Assembly: GCA_037893225.1 (NCBI GenBank)
Contig: JAZGUH010000023.1
Span: forward strand, 198,501 to 262,500
Length of the DNA stretch: 64,000 nt
Reading direction: 5' to 3'
Source of the DNA: Hippasteria phrygiana
Taxonomy: Eukaryota; Echinodermata; Asteroidea; Valvatida; Goniasteridae
Shown: positions 18,723-31,471 of the stretch, in pieces
Layout: every line of letters starts with the position of its first letter
Numbering within the stretch: the stretch's first letter is position 1
Position numbers and translations under genes: made by a program
The notes under the pieces: generated by a model
What the model was told of the DNA's origin: nothing
The model's input: only the letters and a program-made list of their open reading frames with translations
Database searches by the model: none

Positions 18723-18967
18723 TTTAATACAACAGTTGCAGTCCCTGCATCATCATTTATGCATACAATTTGCACACAGAGTTCCTATTAACAGAAATTC
18801 TTACCAAACGTTCCTAATGTAGATATCTTTCTGTATTCTTATTCTGTATTATGCAGTAGTACCTTTCATTAGTCTCGGCATAAAGAAGTTTTGAGCAGAG
18901 CCTGAAATGTCATTGTCAGCAACACAGACTTTGAGGCAAAGACAAATTTGAGAAATTGAGAAAGATC

Positions 18968-21900
18968 ATGGGAGCTCATCAAGCTATTAAGTCTCGTCTG
19001 AAGAGATCTCGTCACTTCTTGCTCCTTGCCACTGCAATCTCCCTCCTGTTGTTCCTTCTCTGGCTGAGATGTAGATACTTCTCATTGCAGCATATATATC
19101 TCGTGGGCGGAGGCCATGAACAGCAAAACAAGAACTTGACGTTGGTGATTTTGCCACAGGCTCTAGCGGACACGAAGGGTGCATATTGTCTAGATGGAGG
19201 CCCCCCTTCTTTCTACATTCGTAAAGGTACAAAACTTCAATGTAAATTTTGTACTTCCAATTTCCCACGCCATTGTGCTTGTTCCCAAACGGAATGAGTG
19301 TACTTTAAAAAAAAGCCCTAGGGCACTCGAGGTGTGAGCTACAGAGGATTATGTGGAAGAACCAGCCCCTCACACTGAAACAAGACCAGCTAATCTCTTC
19401 ACAGCATGAATAGGGTCGGGATGGGTAACTAGTCCACTGCAAGACATTAATAATGCCTCTACCCATATTAAGTGTAGAAGTGCTATAGCCCAGGACTGGG
19501 CTCGAACCCACAACCTGCAGAATTACCCACAGACCTTGAATTCAATGTGCCAAACCACTTGGCCACAGCACTTCCACAAAGTACTTATAATCTCAGAGGA
19601 TTTTTTTTTGTTTCTAACAGCAAAAGGTGCCAAGACACAGGGGGCGTGGTTTGTGGTACTGCAAGGGGGAGGTTGGTGCTGGAACGCTTCGGACTGCTAC
19701 AATCGCAGCTTAAGTGGCCTGGGCTCGTCCTATCATCTTCCCGAGGAGATCCAATTCTACGGCATGATGTCGGCCAATTCCACGGTCAATCCAGAATTCT
19801 ATGACTGGAACATGGTCATGATCAACTACTGTGATGGTGCATCTTTCTCGGGTAAAAAGTCTCTTTTAAATAGTTATACTTGTATCGTTTCAGGTTTGGG
19901 AAACTTTCTTATGATGTTCTTGGGTGTAGATAGATTAAATCCTATTTTAAAGTTTTGAACCATATGACAGTTGTAAAGTCAAAGGATTTGTGTTGTCTTT
20001 GACCTTCAGGAAATCTGGAAGAACCAGTCTGGTACAACAACACCTACATCTACTATCGAGGCTACCGTGTGCTGAAGTTGGTCATGGCTTATCTACTAGA
20101 GAAAGTTGGGTTGGCAGAAGCTGATCGGATTATCTTAGGTGGTGTCTCTGGTAAGCTGGAGTTGCAGGTCATGCCTAATAAGCTCGGTCAAACCCCCAGA
20201 GATTTATTTTTTAATTGTCTACTATATATATTTTCCCCCATTTTACAGTTTGATCCATTGGTTGCCGTGTTTTTTTTTTTCACTAGCCAGCCACAGAATT
20301 TAACCCCTTGCGTACAGGAGATGCCAAATGGCGCAAAAAAAACAAAAACAGTGGCACCAGGCCGGATGATGCCATTTGCCGCTATCTCTGCAGTATCAGT
20401 CCATTGTTGGATTATTGTGTATGTTACGCTTGACTGCATAAGCACATCGTGGCCGTTTCACTTAGCTGCAAAGGCCGGCGCGACACCCCGGCGCCTCCTG
20501 TAAATAACCGTACTCAAGGGGTTAAGAGGCAAGTTTTTCCAGCTTGCAGTAGTTGTTTAACGTTCGAGTGCGGAGTCTGTATAAAAAAAGCAAGGTGTTC
20601 GGCCGTTCTAGTTTATATATCTCCAATAGTAGGGTGGCATGGGTGGCTTGTGCGTAAAGCGCTCGCCTCTCACCAATGTGGCCCGGGTTCGATTCCCGGC
20701 TCGGACCATATGTGAGTAGAGTTTCGCGTTGGTTCTCTCCTGTGCCACGAGGGTTTTCTCTGAGTCCTCTGGCTTTCCTCCCTCCGGAAAAATCAAACAT
20801 TTTTGATCTCTGGCTGTGCTCCGTGGTCATATATGGGTCGATGTAGGCCGGCTGCCAGAGGTGCCTTTACATGCCAGCGACTCGACCACGTTGTAGCCGC
20901 GTCCTTCGCCATTCAGCACCCCAGCTGCGAGTAAGGATGATTAGCCTCTCAAATTATTATAGTACTTAAAATTCCTTCATCTTCTTCTCACTGCTTTCAT
21001 CAGTAACACTTTCCAGTTCCTTCTTTGTTTTTTATACAAGAAATTCTAAATGGTTTCTTATTTATGACCTACAGCTGGTGGCTTGGCCGTGTACTTGCAT
21101 GTGGACTACATCCACAGTGTAATCCCAGCATCAATTCCTGTACATGGCATAGTGGATGCTGGCTTCTTCCTTGATGAAAGGAACATCTCAGGTTATGAGC
21201 ACTACCGGACTCATATGAGAGAGATCTTCTATATGCAGAATGCTTCAGGTATAAACACAGTGGCTAGTTTTGATAAGTCTTTGTTGAACCTGCCAGCATC
21301 CCCAAATTAATGAATTACTGTAATGCATAAGACTATGACGTTACAACTTGGGACACCTCTTGTGCACCATTTTTTCAGAACTTAGTAAAAGTTTCTTGAC
21401 CTCTTTCATCTAAGAGCTGTATGACCTTTTTTGTGTGCGATGTGTATGGACAGTCAACCTACTATGAAACTTTTCGGCAACTTTTTGTTCACAGGAAGTT
21501 TAAACAAAGCTTGTCTGGCAGCCACAAGTAAAACAGACAGGTGGAAGTGTTTCTTTGCGGAGTACACATACCCCTACATCAGCTCCGCCCCTCTCTTCAT
21601 CATAAACTCCGCCTATGACTACTGGCAGCAGTGGTTCATACTTGACCTTCGGTGCCATCCGCTCCAGTGTCCAGAAAAAATCAAGTTCCTGAGGAGACAT
21701 CACACCATCTTCATGAGAGAAATTTACCAGGTATATCACAACCCAGATGACGGGATGTTTATAAGCTCGTGCTATGCGCATAGCCAGGTATTTCATGATG
21801 ACACATGGATGACATACGAGGTCGGCGGCAAGACAACGAAAGAGGCATTCAGTGACTGGTACTTCGCACGGAGGACACCAGCCAAGTCGCGGTATGTTGA

Positions 21901-22006
21901 CTGTAATTCAAATTACGATTGTAATCCATCCTGTAAAGAAAGCTGGACTCTGCCATTTTACAAGAATACCACAGATCGCATGAAAAACTCGACTCCAGAT
22001 TTTTAA
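18968..22006 (+). CDS. Pectin-acetylesterase/Notum-family carboxylesterase, copy A (5 exons)
   Basis: Exons 18968-19226, 19621-19851, 20010-20150, 21075-21248 and 21495-22006. All introns are GT-AG in phase 1, giving 438 residues. ATG 18968 is preferred to the in-frame TTG upstream. Residues ~8-17 are basic (KSRLKRSR) and ~18-36 hydrophobic, so it is probably a type II membrane or signal-anchored lumenal enzyme. Family marks are LQGGGWCWNASDC (oxyanion region), the nucleophile S210 in GGVSAGG split by intron 3, D310 in NSAYDYW and H364 in CYAHSQ, the Ser-Asp-His triad of the PAE fold. Paired cysteines and NxS/T sites fit an extracellular or Golgi location. The elbow GGVSAGGLAVYLHVDY resembles PAE more than Notum. 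The substrate in animals is unknown to me. Confidence 0.9.
19305..19580 (-). mobile_element. tRNA-Leu-like SINE in intron 1 of copy A
   Basis: Read on the minus strand, the head is a tRNA-like promoter: GTGGCCAAGTGG (A box) and GGTTCGAGCCC (B box). A unique body follows (actagttacccatcccgacc, ggggctggttcttcc). The same body occurs at 27805-28070, 25210-25380, 34560-34710 and 47640-47800. It is not a functional tRNA because the acceptor stems do not pair cleanly. Confidence 0.7.
20304..20521. mobile_element. TTAA-flanked MITE (piggyBac-like), copy in intron 3
   Basis: TTAA at 20300-20303 and 20522-20525 flanks a unit that starts CCCCTTGCGTAC and ends GTACTCAAGGGG. A TTAA target duplication with CCC termini fits piggyBac-type non-autonomous elements. 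Internal text (gccaggccggatga, catttgccgct, ttgttggatt) marks the family. Confidence 0.75.
20630..20950 (+). mobile_element. tRNA-derived SINE in intron 3 of copy A
   Basis: The head gggtggcttgtgcgtaaagc and the B box gggttcgattcccggctcg form a tRNA-like Pol III promoter. The body contains gagggttttctctgagtcct and ggctttcctccctccgg, a block shared with the SINE at 44720-44935. A matching copy lies at 29110-29430 in unit B, so insertion preceded the duplication. Confidence 0.75.
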
Positions 22007-24557
22007 ACTGCAACAGAAAATAATTGAAGATGGCCTGTGGATGGAATGCTCTATAATCCTAGACTGGCTTCCAGTCCCTCCATTATTGTTCTGACTGACT
22101 ATGAATACAGCAGCATGTTTCCAAAATGAGGTTTCTAAAATTAACCCCAACAGTCCTGAATACTCCAATTTAAATATGATTTTCCTCACACCCTAGGGAG
22201 TTAGGGTTAAAATACCCATAATTGCATTGCAGTAAACCATATCCGAGAAAAGAAAAATGTCCGTCCCTTAAAAAAATGGAGCACTTCACCCTTTGCGTAC
22301 GGAAGACGCCATATGGCGTAAAAAAAAGTGCCACCAGGCCGGATGACGCCATTTGCCGCTGTTTGTGCAGTTTCAATCCATTGTTGGATTGTTTATGTTA
22401 CGCTTGACTGCACAAACACATTGTAGCGGTTCGCTTGGCTGCCAGAACCGCCGTGACACCCCGACGTCTCCTGTAAAAAGACGTGCTCAAGGGGTTAAGA
22501 AATGAAAGGGCTTCATTAGCTACTGGTCACCATATTGTTAGGGAGGGGGGAACGAATCTACATTATCTTTTTGGAAACAGCCTCTGATCATTTCAGGAAA
22601 ATACATTTTCTTGAGTTTCTTCATAGTGCCGGCATTTTACCTCATTTATGAAGATCTGGCACCAATTTCTCGGTCTTGCTAAGCAAACAACGGCTGAATG
22701 CCAGCTTCAAGTGATACACTTCACAATTTGGTTGGTAATCCTGTAATCAATGTCTCATTAGAAAGGCAAATGGTAGAAGATTAGCGAGTTGATTATAAAA
22801 TGAATTTGTTTTGGGGGTGAAGACTAATTTTGCAAAGACCTAGTCAGACGTCACATGTTTTCTTCATAATTCTCTCTGGTAAAGCTACCGATACTTTGGG
22901 AAAAATCTGAGTGGAAGGTCAAGTCTCTCAATTGTTTTTTACAATTCATGAAAACAATACTACGTTGTGGAAGTCGGTTGGCAAAAAGCAGGATTGTGCC
23001 ATCATAGCTGTATTCAAAGATAATGATTTCAATAAAATTTGTTTATGTTGTGCGGGAAAAGGTAAGATTTTGAAAATTTCTTCAATTTAAAAATAAAAAA
23101 AAAAAAGAGAAAAATAAAACAACGACTTTTGTGACTTTTTGGGGCCTTATCCTCGAGTCCTCAGATTTTAATTAGTAAAGCATGGATCTGTGTATTTGAG
23201 TTTCATTAAGAATGATGCTCGACAGATTTATATTTGTGCTCATTTAGTTAAATTGTTAAAACTTAAGTTAGAAAGGTATCATGATGCACCCCCCCCCCCC
23301 AAAAAAAAAGAACATTAAGAGATGCAGAGTATAAAATATCTTGAATAATTTTTAATTCTGTAACAGTAATGGTATTAATGACAAAAAGTAAAGGAAAATA
23401 TTAATTACATGTCATGTAACATGTATTTAACAAATATAAAGGATTAACCTAAACATCATTTCTCCAAGATTTTATTCATTATCCCTACGAGATCTAACCG
23501 TACAAAAGGCATTTATGTAGCCAGTCTATGTATTTTTTTGGCTCACAATGCATTTTTTCTTATGTGAATTAATAGTATTCAGTAATTTTCCTTCAAATCA
23601 CAGCAGTGTGGGTTCTTTTTCAATTACCGAAATGTTTTGAGGTCATTCAGTATTGATATTAATGCAGCATTTTTAGCTATGTCCATGACGACTTAGCCAA
23701 GGAAGGAAATTTATATATCAAATTTAAAATACATTATGTATGAAATACAACTTGTCTTGTAACCACGTGCAACAGTACTATTGTATGAATCAATTTCATG
23801 TAATAATGGAATTGATATAAAAGTTTAGTTTGTGAAAATAGTCACAACTAGAATTCAACAAATTTATGGAAGTGTATTTACAAACTGATCTTTATGACAA
23901 AATTGGCTTGTATTTTAAAGTACTTAAGAAGATCTGAAATAATTTATACAGAATTCCTATTTTATTGTAAATTAAAATTTTCCCAAATTAATGGCAAAGT
24001 CAGAATAAATGTCTTTATCTTTATAACAACCTAATTTATTTACAAAATATACATGATTTGTCAATAAACTTTTGAAATAAACTTGTAATAACAAAAGTGT
24101 ATACACATTTATTTTAATCTAACGGGTCACATCCTTTGGATGGGACGCTGAAGTTACTATCTCCATATTTTGGGGAGAATGGTACAACAAATTATTCATT
24201 CTTTTTGAAAGTGCTGTTTTTCTAGTGATAAAAACTTAAGACAGTAAAAACATTTGTCCACGTTCAGTTATCGAATACTTCAAAATTTGAAATTATTGGT
24301 AGTCTGCCAGTAATCACGTTCCTGCAGGTTGATCTTTTTTGTGCATTTACCCTAGTGTCCTAGGCAGTCATTTGAGGTAAGGTATTACATAATTTTTAAT
24401 ATGTCAGTGTAGTAAGAGTACTGCATACTACAGTTTACTACCGATAGTATTTTTTAACTTTAGGTGAGGTAAAGCAGCCCAAAATAAATGCCTGTTTTTA
24501 AAGTGTCGCAGCCACCTGCAACTGACAAAAATTTCTTTAAATCAAACATACGATTTG
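22007..24557. other. AT-rich 3' flank of copy A with a decayed TTAA-family MITE
   Basis: No gene is seen. A degenerate TTAA-family unit lies at ~22285-22497 (accctttgcgtacggaag to gtgctcaaggggttaa). The rest is AT-rich, with a poly-C/poly-A tract near 23291-23310 and a likely inverted-repeat element around 24345-24475 (ccctagtgtcctaggcagtc). Confidence 0.5.
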
Positions 24558-24661
24558 CAGAGTTGTAATCAAGTCACCACAAGTCACTTCTCAAGTTCCT
24601 TTGTCATTGTTCATCTCATTTACTTGTGATCTGACTTGTGATTGACTCGATTACAACTCTG
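24558..24661. mobile_element. 104-bp hAT-type MITE with perfect 8-bp target duplication
   Basis: The unit runs CAGAGTTGTAATC to GATTACAACTCTG and is flanked by acgatttg at 24550-24557 and 24662-24669. Eight-base duplications with CAG ends are the hAT hallmark. It is the smallest member of the CAGAGTTGTAGTCGAG family of this window. The unit B copy is at 33963-34066. Confidence 0.85.
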
Positions 24662-24779
24662 ACGATTTGTAAAATAGAAATGTGTTGAGCAAGGGCATGG
24701 AAACCTTGAGTTACGAAGATCCCAAGTGACAGGATTAGAATGTGTGGCCTAAAAGTTAGGTTTTTCCCCAGTGCCCGCA

Positions 24780-24965
24780 GTCTTCTCATTTACCTGAGTG
24801 CCTTGACAACTTTCTGAAGATGTTGGATGATCCAGACTGTTTCTCATCGTATCAAAGTCCGTCTTTGCAGCAGTGCCACGTCCCAGCCACTTCCCAATCA
24901 GCTGATGCGTTGTCAAGGCGATGGATACCAACTCCTGAAACTGATTTGCCAGGTGAAATAAAAAC
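24780..24965. other. Conserved candidate exon in unit A, strand uncertain
   Basis: A ~160-bp block is splice-like on both strands. On the plus strand, ctgag|TGCCTTGACAAC leads to TTTGCCAG|GTGAAA. On the minus strand, caaatcag or tttcag leads to ACTCAG|GTAAAT. On the minus strand, in the phase required by the exon ending at 35190, it reads HRLDNASADWEVAGTW and then a stop. The unit B counterpart is 34190-34360. It may be the last exon of the giant minus-strand gene, duplicated with the esterase, or an unrelated exon. Confidence 0.3.
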
Positions 24966-27471
24966 AATTATTTTAAGTTTTTTACTCGGTCTGTAATTGG
25001 CGGATATTCCCTGTTTGCTAATGAAATAAATAAATAAATAAAAAGACAGGAAATACGGAGAATATTTAGAGTGAAATGTCAGCTGGTTTGGTGTTGGAGT
25101 TGTACAAAATATTTCTGTCGAGCAGATTTGACTCGATAAGGCATGATATTTGAATGATCATTATCATGAGCGAATCACATTGATAAAACACCTTAAGATA
25201 GAGGTAGAGGCATTATTAATGCCTTGCAGTGGACTAGTTACCCATCCCGACCCTATTCATACTGTGAAGAGATCAGATTATCTTGTCTTGTTTCAGTGTG
25301 AGGGGCTGGTTCTTCCACACTTTCCTCGGTAGCCCACACCGTGCCCTAGAGCTTGTGATGGGCAATTTGCAAAACATTTTTTTAAAAACCTAAACATTTT
25401 AATTTGTTTGTGTGTTTTCCACAAAAATTTAGATTCATGTCAATGATTTGAGTAAATTCAAGCCTCACTCACTAAACAGTGTCAGCATTCGCAACAACTT
25501 GTTACACACAACATAGCCCGTGGTGAATATATAATATGTACCACGTGCAGTTTTAAATTGGCGTATCCATTGTTCGAAAGATGACCTAATTTATTCCGCC
25601 GGATTTTGGTGCTGAAAACGTCCGTTTTTGCCCGGAATTAAATTTAATTAAAAAGCGCGGGAGGGGGGTTAAGTAGCAGTTGTGAAGCGTTTGCGTTTTA
25701 AAAAAGAAAAGAAAATGCAGAATGGCAATTCAAAGTAACCCCCGCCGCCCTCCACCCCCCCCCCCCCCCCCCCCCACCCCCAGGGGATCGGATGCGCCAC
25801 CGGTATACTTGCATCAGGCCGTTTGTTTATTATGTACTTGGTTTCTGAAAAATCCACGTGATTGCTGCCCTCTAGTGTTTCAATTTAGAGAATGAAAAAA
25901 AAAACAGTAGGCCAGAGTGAAAATGGCCGCGCGCTTTACGTCATCACGGGACAAAAATTATCTTTAAAAACCGGACTCATAACTTCCTGAATTAAAAAAA
26001 ATTGTCCCCCAAATATTGGATTTACATGTAAGTGTGGATATTTATCTCTCTCATGGCCATTTTTGTGGAATATACGGAGTAATTTCTATAGGAAAAAAGA
26101 AAAATATATATTTATTTAGTGTGGCGAGCAGTCAAAGCATGTGTTCGTATTCAGCCATATAGGGCCTAGACCTTATCGCAAATACCGCCTGGATGAGACG
26201 TCACTAGGGAAAGATTTTACTTTAGTACCCCCCACCAAAATCGGTCAAGAACAGCAAATTCTTGGAAAATAACCAACCCTCCTTGATAACAACCGTCTAA
26301 ACATGTGGCACAACCTGTTATTTCAAGATTTATGTCAGCAAAATCTGTAAAAAATGAGGAAGAAATCAACATGTATGTGAACACTTTGAGTGACTTTACA
26401 TATGTGCCAAGAACTTCTAACACAGAAAACACAAACTTTCTTCCCCTATATTGCACTAAAGGAGTTGCCTTTCTTTGACATGTTTGACCCTTAATTTTGC
26501 AAAAAAACAAACATGTTTCACGTTAGGGTTTTAAAAAAAAGGAGAAAGAGGGGCTTTTTAAAATTAAGATGGCCGTCATTTAAAAAAAAATCTGGCAACC
26601 GTTGGGGTTTTCCTGTTCAAAGTTGCATTAAAAATTAAAAAAAGAGACACTGAACATATTTAGTGTTTTTTAGTATGTTTGTAGCACCATACCAGCCAAA
26701 AAAACCAGAAAAAATTCCATCTCGCAAGTATTTATTTTTCGATTGACTGGTTGACATTTTTTTTTTTTTTACTGAATTTTTATTTGGTTACAAAAAGAAA
26801 AATCCAGGCGGCCTTTAAAAAGGAAGTGGGCGGGGACGCGAAACATGTTTTTTTTTATTTAGCCTTATAAGTAAAACACAATCTGTTATGCTGTAGTGTT
26901 GGGATTTTAAGGGGGTCCGCTATATCATATGTAACAAACATGGCAAATCTTTATTACTTTTTGTACACGATTGGTAATTCTCAATTTATTTTTACTAATT
27001 ATTACGAAATACCTTACTAGACTAAGTTAACAGTAGTCTCAATCATCCCGTGAAATGATGGCACCAGGTGTGCTGTCGTTGTCAAGAAAAGTGGAAATTT
27101 ATATCGTTTTCCAACGATTTCCAGCTGGAAAACTTTGAACAGGTCAGTGGAACAATATTTCCTATACTAACCCCCAAATCCGCCCATTTCTGAAAATGGC
27201 AACAATGACCAATCATGTACACTACATTTAATACAACAGTTGCAGTCCCTGCATCATCATTTATGCATACAATTTGCACACAGAGTTCCTATTAACAGAA
27301 ATTCTTACCAAACGTTCCTAATGTAGATATCTTTCTGTATTCTTATTCTGTATTATGCAGTAGTACCTTTCATTAGTCTCGGCATAAAGAAGTTTTGAGC
27401 AGAGCCTGAAATGTCATTGTCAGCAACACAGACTTTGAGGCAAAGACAAATTTGAGAAATTGAGAAAGATC

Positions 27472-30400
27472 ATGGGAGCTCATCAAGCTAATAAGTCTCG
27501 TCTGAAGAGATCTCGTCACTTCTTGCTCCTTGCCACTGCAATCTCCCTCCTGTTGTTCCTTCTCTGGCTGAGATGTAGATACTTCTCATCGCAGCATATA
27601 TATCTCGTGGGCGGAGGCCATGAACAGCAAAACAAGAACTTGACGTTGGTGATTTTGCCACAGGCTCTAGCGGACACGAAGGGTGCATATTGTCTGGATG
27701 GAGGCCCCCCTTCTTTCTACATTCGTAAAGGTACAAAACTACAATGTAAATTTTGTACTTCCAATTTCCCACGCCATTGTGCTTGTTCCCAAACGGAATG
27801 AGTGTACTTTAAAAAAAGCCCTAGGGCACTTGAGGTGTGAGCTACAGAGGAATATGTGGAAGAACCAGCCCCTCACACTGAAACAAGACCAGCTAATCTC
27901 TTCACAGCATGAATAGGGTCGGGATGGGTAACTAGTCCACTGCAAGACATTAATAATGCCTCTTCCCATATTAAGTGTAGAAGTGCTATAGCCCAGGACT
28001 GGGCTCGAACCCACAACCTGCAGAATTACCCACATACCTTGAATTAAATGTGCCAAACCACTTCCACAAAGTACTTATAATCTCAGAGGATCTTTTTTGT
28101 TTCTTACAGCAAAAGGTGCCAAGACACAGGGGGCGTGGTTTGTGGTACTGCAAGGGGGAGGTTGGTGCTGGAACGCTTCGGACTGCTACAATCGCAGCTT
28201 AAGTGGCCTGGGCTCGTCCTATCATCTTCCCGAGGAGATCCAATTCTACGGCATGATGTCGGCCAATTCCACGGTCAATCCAGAATTCTATGACTGGAAC
28301 ATGGTCATGATCAACTACTGTGATGGTGCATCTTTCTCGGGTAAAAAGTCTCTTTTAAATAGTTATACTTGTATCGTTTCAGGTTTGGGAAACTTTCTCA
28401 TGATGTTCTTGGGTGTAGATAGATTAAATCCTATTTTAAAGTTTTGAACCATATGACAGTTGTAAAGTCAAAGGATTTGTGTTGTCTTTGACCTTCAGGA
28501 AATCTGGAAGAACCAGTCTGGTACAACAACACCTACATCTACTATCGAGGCTACCGTGTGCTGAAGTTGGTCATGGCTTATCTACTAGAGAAGGTTGGGT
28601 TGTCAGAAGCTGATCGGATTATCTTAGGTGGTGTCTCTGGTAAGCTGGAGTTGTAGGTCATGCCTAAGCTCGGTCAAACCCCCAGAGATTTATTTTTTAA
28701 TTGTCTACTATATATATTTTCCCCCATTTTACAGTTTGATCCATTGGTTGCCGTGTTTTTTTTTTTCACTAGCCAGCCACAGAATTTAACCCCTTGCGTA
28801 CGGGAGATGCCAAATGGCGCAAAAAAAAACAAAACAGTGGCACCAGGCCGGATGACGCCATTTGCCGCTATCTCTGCAGTATCAGTCCATTGTTGGATTA
28901 TTGTGTATGTTACGCTTGACTGCATAAGCACATCGTGGCCGTTTCACTTAGCTGCAAAGGCCGGCGCGACACCCCGGCGCCTCCTGTAAATAACCGTACT
29001 CAAGGGGTTAAGAGGCAAGTTTTTCCAGCTTGCAGTAGTTGTTTAACGTTCGAGTGCGGAGTCTGTATAAAAAAAGCAAGGTGTTCGGCCGTTCTAGTTT
29101 ATATATCTCCAATAGTAGGGTGGCATGGGTGGCTTGTGCGTAAAGCGCTCGCCTCTCACCAATGTGGCCCGGGTTCGATTCCCGGCTCGGACCATATGTG
29201 AGTAGAGTTTCGCGTTGGTTCTCTCCTGTGCCACGAGGGTTTTCTCTGAGTCCTCTGGCTTTCCTCCCTCCGGAAAAATCAAACACTTTTGATTTCTGGC
29301 TGTGCTCCGTGGTCATATATGGGTCGATAGGCCGGCTGCCACAGGTGCCTTTACGTGCCAGCGACTCGACCACGTTGTAGCCGCGTCCTTCGCCATTCAG
29401 CACCCCAGCTGCGAGTAAGGATGATTAGCCTCTCAAATTATTATAGTACTTAAAATTCCTTCATCTTCTTCTCACTGCTTTCATCAGTAACACTTTCCAG
29501 TTCCTTTCTTTGTTTTTTATACAAGAAATTCTAAATGGTTTCTTATTTATGACCTACAGCTGGTGGCTTGGCCGTGTACTTGCATGTGGACTACATCCAC
29601 AGTGTAATCCCAGCATCAATTCCTGTACATGGCATAGTGGATGCTGGCTTCTTCCTTGATGAAAGGAACATCTCAGGTTATGAGCACTACCGGACTCATA
29701 TGAGAGAGATCTTCTATATGCAGAATGCTTCAGGTATAAACACAGTGGCTAGTTTTGATAAGTCTTTGTTGAACCTGCCAGCATCCCCAAATTAATGAAT
29801 TACTGTAATGCATAAGACTATGACGTCACAACTTGGGACACCTCTTGTGCACCATTTTTTCAGAACTTAGTAAAAGTTTCTTGACCTCTTTCATCTAAGA
29901 GCTGTATGACCTTTTTTGTGTGCGATGTGTATGGACAGTCAACCTACTATGAAACTTTTCGGCAACTTTTTGTTCACAGGAAGTTTAAACAAAGCTTGTC
30001 TGGCAGCCACAAGTAAAACAGACAGGTGGAAGTGTTTCTTTGCGGAGTACGCCTACCCCTACATCAGCTCCGCCCCTCTCTTCATCATAAACTCCGCCTA
30101 TGACTACTGGCAGCAATGGTTCATACTTGACCTTCGGTGCCATCCGCTCCAGTGTCCAGAAAAAATCAAGTTCCTGAGGAGACATCACACCATCTTCATG
30201 AGAGAAATTTACCAGGTATATCACAACCCGGACGACGGGATGTTTATAAGCTCGTGCTATGCGCATGGCCAGGTATTTCGCGATGACACATGGATGACAT
30301 ACGAGGTCGGCGGCAAGACAACGGAAGAGGCATTCAGTGACTGGTACTTCGCACGGAGGACACCAGCCAAGTCGCGGTATGTTGACTGTAATTCAAATTA

Positions 30401-30491
30401 CGATTGTAATCCATCCTGTAAAGAAAGCTGGACTCTGCCATTTTACAAGAATACCACAGATCGCATGAAAAACTTGACTCCAGATTTTTAA
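27472..30491 (+). CDS. Pectin-acetylesterase/Notum-family carboxylesterase, copy B (5 exons)
   Basis: Exons 27472-27730, 28110-28340, 28499-28639, 29560-29733 and 29980-30491. Exon lengths (259, 231, 141, 174, 512), phases and the 438-residue product are the same as in copy A. The Ser-Asp-His triad, GGGWCWN and all cysteines are kept. I count about eight amino-acid changes: I to N and L to S in exon 1, A to S in exon 3, and T to A, S to G (beside the catalytic His, AHSQ to AHGQ), H to R, K to E and S to L in exon 5. Several silent changes are also present. Introns carry the same SINEs and MITE. Both paralogs look functional; the change next to the histidine might tune activity. Confidence 0.9.
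27805..28070 (-). mobile_element. tRNA-Leu-like SINE in intron 1 of copy B
   Basis: Counterpart of 19305-19580. The head is shortened here: the ggccacagca segment containing the A box is missing, while the B box GGTTCGAGCCC remains. Confidence 0.7.
28790..29007. mobile_element. TTAA-flanked MITE in intron 3 of copy B
   Basis: Counterpart of 20304-20521, with TTAA at 28786-28789 and 29008-29011 and the ends CCCCTTGCGTACGG and GTACTCAAGGGG. The insertion therefore predates the duplication. Confidence 0.75.
29110..29430 (+). mobile_element. tRNA-derived SINE in intron 3 of copy B
   Basis: Counterpart of 20630-20950 with the same B box gggttcgattcccggctcg and the same body, differing by a few substitutions and short indels. 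Confidence 0.75.
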
Positions 30492-31471
30492 ACTGCAACA
30501 GAAAATAATTAAATAATTGAAGATGGACTATTCTATAATCCTAGACTGGCTTCCAGTCCATTATTGTTCTGACTGACTATACAGCAGCATGTTTGCAAAA
30601 TGAGGTTTTTAAAATTAACCCTAACAGTCCTGAATACTCCAATTTGAATATGATTTTCCTCACACCCTAGGGAGTTAGGGTTAAAATACCCATAATTGCA
30701 TTGCAGTAAACCATGTCCGTCCCTTAAAAAAATGGAGCACTTCACCCTTTGCGTACGGAAGACGCCATTTTCCGCTGTTTGTGCAGTTTCAATCCATTGT
30801 TGGATTGTTTATGTTATGCTTGACTGCACAAACACATTGTAGCGGTTCGCTTGGCTGCCAGAACCGCCGTGACACCCCGACGTCTCCTGCAAAAAAAATG
30901 TGCTCAAGGCCTTCATTAGCTACTGGTCACCATATTGTTAGGTAGGGGAGAACGAATCTACATTATCTTTTTGGAAACAGCCTCTGATCATTTCAGGAAA
31001 ATTCTTCAAGTTGCTGTGTCCATGCTCTTTGAATAAATTTTCTTGAGTTTCTTCATAGTGCCGGCATTTTACCTCATGAAGATCTGGCACCAATTTCACG
31101 GTCTTGCTAAGCAAACAACGGCTGAATGCCAGCTTCAAGTGATACACTTCACATCAAAATTTGGTTGGTAATCCTGTAATCAATATCTCATTAGAAAGGC
31201 AAATGCTAGAAGATTAGCGAGTTGATTATAAAATGATTTTTTTTGGGGGGGGGGGGGGGTGAAGACTAATTTTGCACGTGACTTTTGTTTTCTTCATAAT
31301 TCTCTCTGGTAAAGCTACTGATACTTCGGCCAAAAAGAAACCTCTTTTTTTTAACCATCCATGAAAACAATACTACATATTGTGGAAGTCAGTTTGCAAA
31401 AAGCATGATTGTGCCGTCATACTGTATTCAAAGACAATGATTTCAATAAAACTTGTTTATTTTGTGCGGGA

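Larger units (their letters stand above)
16982..25488. repeat. Tandem segmental duplication, unit A (~8.5 kb)
   Basis: From gcaacaacttgttacacaca (16983) to gtgtcagcattc (~25487) the sequence is repeated, in order and in the same orientation, at 25489-34838. Unit A carries one complete esterase gene, its SINEs and MITEs, and a long AT-rich 3' flank. The copies match closely in exons, introns and intergenic DNA, with scattered indels, so the duplication is recent. The 25487-25490 junction fuses the unit's last bases to its first. Confidence 0.92.

Noticed and set aside
18968..22006. Assignment of the esterases as true Notum orthologs
   Set aside because: The fold family fits, but the elbow GGVSAGGLAVYLHVDY and flanking text look closer to pectin-acetylesterase-like proteins; no symbol is given.
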